From an uncultured Chloroflexota bacterium (GTDB lineage Bacteria > Chloroflexota > Dehalococcoidia > UBA3495), in assembly GCA_913052545.1 (NCBI GenBank), contig CAJXEF010000059.1, forward strand, positions 1 to 11,320: DNA of 11,320 bases, written 5' to 3'. Below the pieces are notes generated by a model. It searched no databases. It saw only the letters and a list, made by a program, of their open reading frames with translations, and was not told the DNA's origin. Below, piece after piece: positions 6,723 to 11,320 of this stretch. A program made the translations under genes and the position numbers. How positions within the stretch are numbered: the first letter of the stretch is position 1; the number at the start of each line of letters is the position of its first letter.

Positions 6723-6862
6723 ATGACAGATAGGGTACCCATATCCGGTAACAATCTCAAAAGAAGCATGTCTGGCTCTAATTCCAATAGTGCGATCTGC
6801 ACGGTTTGGCGCGTATTCGGGTTGCTCCTGAGGCGACTAATTTAAGAGAGATCAACTCACGT

Positions 6863-7210
6863 TTAGCTGAGGCCTAGTAATTCGACCTCAAAACGGAGGG
6901 TAGCGTCAGGAGGTATGACTCCCCCTGCTCCTCTGCTTCCATAAGCTAGGTCTGGTGGTATGATGAGTTCCCTCTTCCCACCAACGTTCATCGAGGCCAC
7001 TCCCTCGTCCCAACCGGCTATGACCATTCCCTTACCTATTGTAAATTCAAGAGGCTGACCTCTATCTACGGAACTGTCGAATTTAGTTCCATCTAATAGC
7101 CAACCTGTGTAATGAACTGAGGCGGTTTTGCCCGAGCTTGCCGATTCTCCCGACCCAATCTGAATATCGTTATATTGCAACCCTGAATTGGTTGTGATTA
7201 GTTCTGCCAT
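6863..7210 (-). CDS. FKBP-type peptidyl-prolyl cis-trans isomerase
   Basis: 115 residues, a single minimal FKBP domain with no signal peptide, so cytoplasmic. It catalyses cis-trans isomerisation of X-Pro peptide bonds during protein folding. Active-site residues of human FKBP12 are all matched: Tyr34, Phe44-Asp45 (GTKFDSS), Phe56, Val63-Ile64 ([10 protein letters not shown]), Trp67, Tyr90 ([10 protein letters not shown]) and Phe107 (RFEVELL). The start is ATG 7210, with AAGGAA just ahead at short spacing. It is the last of three minus-strand genes, 76 bases after the MFS carrier, and may be read from the same message. It is a housekeeping-type gene with no specific link to the neighbouring catabolic genes. 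Confidence 0.95.
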   Translation of the reverse strand: MAELITTNSGLQYNDIQIGSGESASSGKTASVHYTGWLLDGTKFDSSVDRGQPLEFTIGKGMVIAGWDEGVASMNVGGKRELIIPPDLAYGSRGAGGVIPPDATLRFEVELLGLS

Positions 7211-7286
7211 TTCCTTTATAAAGTCCTCATAAATTTCTGAATATTGTAGCTAATTTAACCAGGTGCCTAAATACACTAACACTTAT

Positions 7287-8636
7287 CTATGTGGATTGGA
7301 GTTTTGAAATCTGTGCCTGGGGAGGTAATGTTTCCTCCCAGTCCGGTATTATTACTTTTGATGTATCATTTAACATAGCTATAAATATTAGTCCTCCAAT
7401 ATTGAAGGCTATTGCCAATATTAACACCGTTGTGAAAGAACCCGTAGTATAGATTATTAGCCCTGCCCACGAGGTTGCTACAGCATGGCCGATTAAGGCA
7501 CCTGTTTGCTGCAACCCATATATGGTTCCCATGGGACCTTCTCCATAGTACTGCCGATTGATTACCAGATAACCAGTCCATTCTCCGCCAAATCCCAGCC
7601 CAAATAGAGTTGCGAATAAATAGAAAACCCAAGGGTCTTGGGCAAAGAACAGCATGAAGATTGTGGCTCCCTGAATGCTAAGGCTTGCTGCCATCATCTT
7701 TCTTGTCCCGTACTCTTCTGCAAGGATAGGCGTGATAAATCTACTTATTACACTTACCAAAGAAATTATGGTCAGAATTAAACCTGCTGAGGTCAAGGAA
7801 GAAAAAACACCACGGTGAAACGCCAATGGAATTATGTAGATCAGTACCACACCGTGCCCTGCGCAACCTAATGCATGAATAACCGGCAAATTCCAGAACG
7901 GTCTGGTCCTTCTGGTGTGACGAACGAAAGCCTTCTGTCGCATCCTTTCTAAAGGTTTATCCAGAACAATGGGGGCTGAATCGGTTTGAGAGGATCCGTA
8001 CGGGAGTATGCCTATATCAGCGGGTTTATTTCGCATTAGCGGTAGCAAAATTATCATAGATAAAAAACCTATGATTCCTATTCCCATAAAAGTTGATTGC
8101 CAGCCAACCCGGTCAATGAAATACCCGATAGAGGGAGCCATTATTGCTGTTCCAATTCCACCTGCAGCCCATAAAATTCCTACTCCAAGTCCTAGACGTC
8201 TGCGGAACCAACCGCCCACAGCAGCCATAAGTGGCACCATTGCTAGTGATTGGGTTAGCGATAGGAGCATGCCGAAAAAGATAAAGAATTGCCATACCTC
8301 TTTGACCTGGCCTAAGAGATTCATACTTAATAAATACATTAGAGCTGCTGCTATCAACATAATACGAGTACCGTATCTGTCTCCCAGCCAACCTGCTATT
8401 GGTGAGTATATAGCTCCGAAGAGATAATAAGAGGATAGGACTATACCAATGGTACCTACTCCCCAGCGAAAGTCACCCTCGGGGTCATTGAGGGGCGGGA
8501 CCATTATCCCTGCGGCCATGCTGATTGAACTACCGAAAATCTGAACAATGGCCAATATGAATATAATTATCCAGCTGTAATGGAAGGGCAATCTAATATG
8601 CGATGGCTTAAGATTGTTAGCACGACCGTTTCCCAA
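7287..8636 (-). CDS. MFS transporter, monocarboxylate/oxalate-formate antiporter-like
   Basis: 449 residues with about 12 predicted membrane helices in two six-helix halves, joined by a loop around 205-245 (RNKPADIGILPYG, then charged residues to RHTRRTR). The MFS signature between helices 2 and 3 is present (GWLGDRYGTR, 82-91). GGWFRRRLGLGVGI (141-154) after helix 4 is the pattern seen in monocarboxylate-porter and oxalate/formate-antiporter relatives, hence a likely small carboxylate substrate; this is inference from family resemblance. The start is TTG 8636-8634 with GGAGA (8647-8643) and 6-nt spacing. It lies 134 bases after the lipoprotein gene and 76 bases before the FKBP gene, all on the minus strand. 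Confidence 0.88.
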   Translation of the reverse strand: MGNGRANNLKPSHIRLPFHYSWIIIFILAIVQIFGSSISMAAGIMVPPLNDPEGDFRWGVGTIGIVLSSYYLFGAIYSPIAGWLGDRYGTRIMLIAAALMYLLSMNLLGQVKEVWQFFIFFGMLLSLTQSLAMVPLMAAVGGWFRRRLGLGVGILWAAGGIGTAIMAPSIGYFIDRVGWQSTFMGIGIIGFLSMIILLPLMRNKPADIGILPYGSSQTDSAPIVLDKPLERMRQKAFVRHTRRTRPFWNLPVIHALGCAGHGVVLIYIIPLAFHRGVFSSLTSAGLILTIISLVSVISRFITPILAEEYGTRKMMAASLSIQGATIFMLFFAQDPWVFYLFATLFGLGFGGEWTGYLVINRQYYGEGPMGTIYGLQQTGALIGHAVATSWAGLIIYTTGSFTTVLILAIAFNIGGLIFIAMLNDTSKVIIPDWEETLPPQAQISKLQST

Positions 8637-8770
8637 TTCTTATCTCCGTTGCAAGTCAACCATTGGATTCTTCATCTAGCGTAATGGTTGAGATAATTAA
8701 TTCTTGGATTAGAGCGTGTAATAAACCTATTCTCTTATATCTTGTTTAGGCTTGAGTAAAGTGTGACGAT

Positions 8771-9217
8771 TCAATCAATAGATAAATCTATTACGCTAGC
8801 CTGTCCGGATTCCCAATTGGTGGTGTCTCCGCTTAGTTCACCGTTTATTTTAAAGATTAGGGTTGTACCATCAAATGATCCAGTTCCGTGAGCGTGTGCC
8901 ATTAGATTGTACTTGCCATTCGCGACTATTCCATTCCCTATTGGAGCGTCATATTTGGGTACCCAAACGGTTACTTTTACTCCATCGGCTGCTGTTGATC
9001 CATTTATCTCGACGCTACCTACAAACACATGAGGCATGACGGTGTTATTTCTATCCGGTAATGGTCCCGGAGTTACCTCAGCCATCTTCTCGGCAACCTC
9101 CGCGAGCTTTTCGGCTGCCAGCCCCCTAAGGTCGGGTCCTTTACCTTGACAGGCAATGAGCATGAGCAAAATTACTGCTAATACTAAGGCTCTAGTGAGG
9201 TTGGTTATCTTGGTCAC
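8771..9217 (-). CDS. small lipoprotein with C-terminal beta-sandwich-like domain
   Basis: 148 residues from GTG 9217-9215, preceded by GAGGT with about 6-nt spacing. It has a lipoprotein signal peptide: Lys and Arg at 3 and 9, hydrophobic core 10-20, and lipobox L-I-A-C with Cys23 as the acylated residue. A charged Ala/Glu/Lys-rich helix (about 31-48) and a Pro linker follow. The domain at 60-148 (VFVGSVEINGSTAADG, 64-79; GKYNLMAHAH; LIFKINGELSGDT; final SVIDLSID) has alternating beta strands and a G-x-Y turn like a prealbumin or carboxypeptidase-regulatory-type fold. I associate such domains with surface proteins of Chloroflexota; no enzymatic residues are apparent. It is probably anchored on the outer face of the membrane. 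It lies upstream of the MFS gene and could assist binding or anchoring, but its function is unknown. Confidence 0.75.
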   Translation of the reverse strand: MTKITNLTRALVLAVILLMLIACQGKGPDLRGLAAEKLAEVAEKMAEVTPGPLPDRNNTVMPHVFVGSVEINGSTAADGVKVTVWVPKYDAPIGNGIVANGKYNLMAHAHGTGSFDGTTLIFKINGELSGDTTNWESGQASVIDLSID

Positions 9218-9331
9218 GTTGAACCTCTATGAAATTAACGCGGCAGCTTCTTTTACGAAATTATAACAGGATTGCCGGCCTTCCGTAGATTAATTGCGGC
9301 CGTCTTAAACCGCATTATTACTCCTGTAAAT

Positions 9332-9360
9332 TTGCTATATCATCTAGACAAATATAGTAT
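9332..9360 (+). promoter_or_regulatory. candidate promoter of the luciferase-like gene
   Basis: TTGCTA (9332-9337) and TAGTAT (9355-9360) are 17 bases apart; each matches four of six consensus bases. The start point would be near 9367, giving a short leader with AGGAGGT (9380-9386) before ATG 9391. The overlapping TATAGT (9353-9358) is an alternative -10 at a poorer 15-base spacing. Confidence 0.35.
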
Positions 9361-9390
9361 AGAGGGACCAAATAGTTCTAGGAGGTCAGA

Positions 9391-10584
9391 ATGGCTGATC
9401 AGCTAGCTAGACCTAAAGATCAAGTCGAAGTCTATTGGTTTTCGGAACAGGCTCAAGGTTACGTTACCGATGGTGAGCTGGAGCAATTCGAGTCGGGCAG
9501 ATTAGGTTTCCCAAACTCCCATTTTGACCCCGATAAAGCTCACATTTTATATAGTCAATATCACGATCAATATGGGCTAGCGGATGAAGTTGGGTTTGAT
9601 GGAATCATGACTAATGAACATCACTCTGCATATTGGTGTGGTAAACCAGCCGTTAATCTAGATGCAGCTGTGATTGCAAAAGTTACTAAAAGAGCCAAAA
9701 TTGCGATACTTGGTAATGTTATAGCTATTAATGACCCAATAAGAATGGCCGAAGAAATAGCGATGTTGGATTGCTATTCAGGCGGCAGGGTTATATCTGG
9801 ATTCGTTAGAGGTGGCGCAGTAGAGAGTCTCCAGGGAGGGATAGATCCCACCGAAAATAGAGAAAGATTTGAAGAGGCTCATGATCTAATCGTGAAATGC
9901 TGGACTGAACCTGGCCCGTTCCGATATGAAGGTAAGTATTATCATCATAGAGTGGTGAATCCTTGGGTTTTGCCAATGCAAAAGCCGCGTCCAGACATCT
10001 GGTTCCCCGGTACCGGTAGTCCAGAGAGTGTGGTATGGGCAGCCCAACATGGTCATCCATACATGAACTTAGGGGCTGTTATGGAGACTACTCAATGGTT
10101 AAAACAAATTTATATAGATACTGCTCGCGAAACAGGATTCGAACCTGGGCCAGAGCATTTCGGGTATTTGCTTAAAGTCTTAGTGGCTGACACAGAGGAC
10201 AAAGCTCAGGAGATGGGCAGACATTTTGTATGGACCGAAGGACATCGCCAGCGGGGTCCGCGGGAGCACGTTGATCCGCCCGGTTACCAATCGCGGAAAG
10301 CATTGGAAATCAAACGGTCTAGGCCAACCGGAGTTTTTGCCGGTAATGCAGGTCAAGCCCAGTCGTATGAACAACAACAAGAAGCGAAAGTCGTCATAGT
10401 GGGGACTCCTGATACAGTAATAGAAAAGCTGAATTACGTGGTAGAGAATTTGAATCCAGGGTATTTACTTATATACGGCAACGAAGGACCCATGCCTCAT
10501 GATGTTGCTATGCGTTCTATAGAATTGCTGGGAAAAGAAGTCATCCCCGCGTTGAAAGAAATCCAACTTCAACCGTACGAATAA
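9391..10584 (+). CDS. LLM class flavin-dependent oxidoreductase (bacterial luciferase-like monooxygenase)
   Basis: 397 residues, a single TIM-barrel luciferase-like domain. The start is ATG 9391 with strong AGGAGGT (9380-9386) and 4-nt spacing. Family marks are GFDGIMTNEHHS (68-79), the strand-helix AEEIAMLDCYSGGRVISGFVRG (split as AEEIAMLDCYS at 120-130 and GGRVISGFVRG at 131-141), a YEGKYY strand after the WTEPGPF segment, and a C-terminal VGTPDTVIEKL segment that closes the barrel. These enzymes use reduced FMN or coenzyme F420 to oxygenate or oxidise diverse small organic molecules; neither cofactor nor substrate can be decided here. The insert around 285-315 (HRQRGPREHVDPPGYQSRKA) is a family subtype feature and not damage. 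The esterase-like gene at 10665 follows 80 bases later on the same strand, so the two are probably co-transcribed and may act in sequence on an ester-containing compound. Confidence 0.9.
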   Translation: MADQLARPKDQVEVYWFSEQAQGYVTDGELEQFESGRLGFPNSHFDPDKAHILYSQYHDQYGLADEVGFDGIMTNEHHSAYWCGKPAVNLDAAVIAKVTKRAKIAILGNVIAINDPIRMAEEIAMLDCYSGGRVISGFVRGGAVESLQGGIDPTENRERFEEAHDLIVKCWTEPGPFRYEGKYYHHRVVNPWVLPMQKPRPDIWFPGTGSPESVVWAAQHGHPYMNLGAVMETTQWLKQIYIDTARETGFEPGPEHFGYLLKVLVADTEDKAQEMGRHFVWTEGHRQRGPREHVDPPGYQSRKALEIKRSRPTGVFAGNAGQAQSYEQQQEAKVVIVGTPDTVIEKLNYVVENLNPGYLLIYGNEGPMPHDVAMRSIELLGKEVIPALKEIQLQPYE

Positions 10585-10664
10585 CTAATAAGTAAAGATC
10601 GGGATAGTATTAATCAGGGTGGGATTGGTAGAATCTGTATCAAATTTTTATCCTGGGGGATAGC

Positions 10665-11320
10665 ATGCCTGCAAGGTCATCACCAGACAAGTTCTTGAGT
10701 AGAGTTCGCAAACCAACGGATTTTGACGAATATTGGAATGATGTTCTGCTACAGGCGTCGGCTGTGCCTCTGGAGGCTGAAGTCAAGTTAGATGAACTAA
10801 GGTCATCTGAAGATCTTGAAGTCTATGAGGTTTTTTACAATAGTATTGATCAGGTAAGCATAGCCGGTTGGTACTGCGTTCCTAGGAACTTACAAACCAA
10901 GGTGCCGGCCATACTAGAAGTCCCTGGGTATCAGATGGAACCTCCTATTCCCAAAACTTGGGCCAGGAAAGGATATGCGGCTTTCAGTGTTGCTCCAAGA
11001 GGGAAACTTCGAAGCAACAGGCAATTTAACCCTGGTTACCCGGGATTACTGACACACAATATAGTTGATCGCAATACCTATTCCTACAGAGGGTTTTATG
11101 TAGATACTTGGCGAGCTGTAGATTTCTTGTTAAGTAGGATTGAGGTAGATTCTCGTAGAATAGGAGTGTACGGCAATAGTCAGGGTGGCGGATTATCGAT
11201 AACCACAGCTGCTATGAGGCAAGAAATCGCTGCTGCTGCTGCGGGAGCCCCATATCTATGCGGGTTTATTGATGCGATGGAACTTACGCATACGTACCCT
11301 TATCAGGAAATTAACGATTA
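10665..11320 (+). CDS. acetyl xylan esterase/cephalosporin-C deacetylase family hydrolase, 5' part
   Basis: The first 218 codons are present; the gene runs off the right edge. The start is ATG 10665 with GGGGGA at 10655-10660 and 4-nt spacing. The N-terminal region has PTDFDEYW (17-24), typical of AXE1-family esterases. Core alpha/beta-hydrolase elements follow: a beta strand with PAILEVPGYQ (81-90) around the oxyanion region, SVAPRGKLRSN (108-118), TYSYRGFYVDTWRAVDFL (138-155), and the nucleophile elbow YGNSQGGG (169-176) with catalytic Ser172. The Asp and His of the triad would lie in the missing part (about the last 100 residues). No signal peptide, so it is intracellular, as in cephalosporin-C deacetylase relatives that remove acetyl groups from imported sugars or small esters. 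It probably shares a transcript with the luciferase-like gene just upstream. Confidence 0.85.
   Translation, partial: MPARSSPDKFLSRVRKPTDFDEYWNDVLLQASAVPLEAEVKLDELRSSEDLEVYEVFYNSIDQVSIAGWYCVPRNLQTKVPAILEVPGYQMEPPIPKTWARKGYAAFSVAPRGKLRSNRQFNPGYPGLLTHNIVDRNTYSYRGFYVDTWRAVDFLLSRIEVDSRRIGVYGNSQGGGLSITTAAMRQEIAAAAAGAPYLCGFIDAMELTHTYPYQEIND

Noticed and set aside
6791..6877. Short open stretch reading ...[20 protein letters not shown]... that looks like a gene end
   Set aside because: It is only 28 codons, has no start or ribosome site, is preceded at once by a stop, and overlaps the 3' end of the FKBP gene. Too short to call a remnant without a homology search.
8008..8427. 139-codon open frame opposite the MFS carrier
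   Set aside because: It is antisense to a clear membrane protein, rich in Pro and Ile as expected from the complement of hydrophobic codons, with no ribosome site or domain.
8777..8792. AT-rich inverted repeat AATAGAT-AA-ATCTATT at the 3' end of the lipoprotein gene
   Set aside because: It lies within coding sequence, has a two-base loop, a weak AT stem and no T tract; likely chance.
9295..9314. TGCGG/CCGCA hairpin upstream of the luciferase-like gene
   Set aside because: It has a five-base stem with a ten-base loop in a divergent promoter region; not strong enough to be a riboswitch, terminator or operator.
1..11320. CRISPR arrays, tRNA or rRNA genes, transposases, phage genes, toxin-antitoxin or defence systems
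   Set aside because: Reading both strands showed no regularly spaced repeats, no cloverleaf-like sequences in the gaps and no proteins of these classes.

Overview
The window is a gene-dense piece (about 45% GC by eye, intergenic gaps of about 50 to 230 bases, clear Shine-Dalgarno sites, several GTG and TTG starts) from a free-living bacterium. The content is three acyl-CoA-dehydrogenase-fold flavoproteins, a luciferase-like flavin oxidoreductase, a VOC dioxygenase or glyoxalase-type protein, organic-anion and MFS carriers, two different alpha/beta hydrolases, and a small lipoprotein with a C-terminal beta domain of a type I associate with Chloroflexota. This resembles the catabolic gene neighbourhoods of marine SAR202-type Chloroflexota, which are known for expanded flavin-dependent oxygenase families. 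The taxonomic guess is inference; the window contains no rRNA, tRNA or phylogenetic marker gene.

Layout. 1-106 (-): start of an alpha/beta-hydrolase-domain protein, cut by the window edge. 319-1500 (+): flavin monooxygenase-like acyl-CoA dehydrogenase homologue. 1557-2717 (-) and 2944-4176 (+): two more acyl-CoA dehydrogenase-like proteins, divergently transcribed from a 226-base region. That region holds a perfect 50-bp palindrome, a second operator-like palindrome and a good promoter for the minus-strand gene. 4233-4554 (+): an O-methyltransferase gene whose catalytic core is missing. 4655-5056 (-): VOC protein. 5283-6722 (+): DASS/SLC13-type carrier. 6863-7210, 7287-8636 and 8771-9217 (all -): FKBP peptidyl-prolyl isomerase, MFS carrier and lipoprotein in tandem. 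9391-10584 (+): luciferase-like monooxygenase. 10665-11320 (+): acetyl-xylan-esterase-like hydrolase, cut by the window edge.

How it fits together. A plausible reading is an accessory catabolic region: carriers import organic acids or related small molecules, hydrolases release ester-linked groups, and flavoenzymes oxidise or oxygenate the products. No substrate can be named from sequence alone. All three acyl-CoA-dehydrogenase-fold proteins lack the usual catalytic glutamate, so oxygenation or another non-classical reaction is at least as likely as ordinary beta-oxidation.

I see no transposase, phage gene, CRISPR array, tRNA, rRNA or known defence system. The least explained elements are the palindromic intergenic region at 2755-2849 and the gutted methyltransferase. 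No stretch longer than 300 bases lacks a gene.
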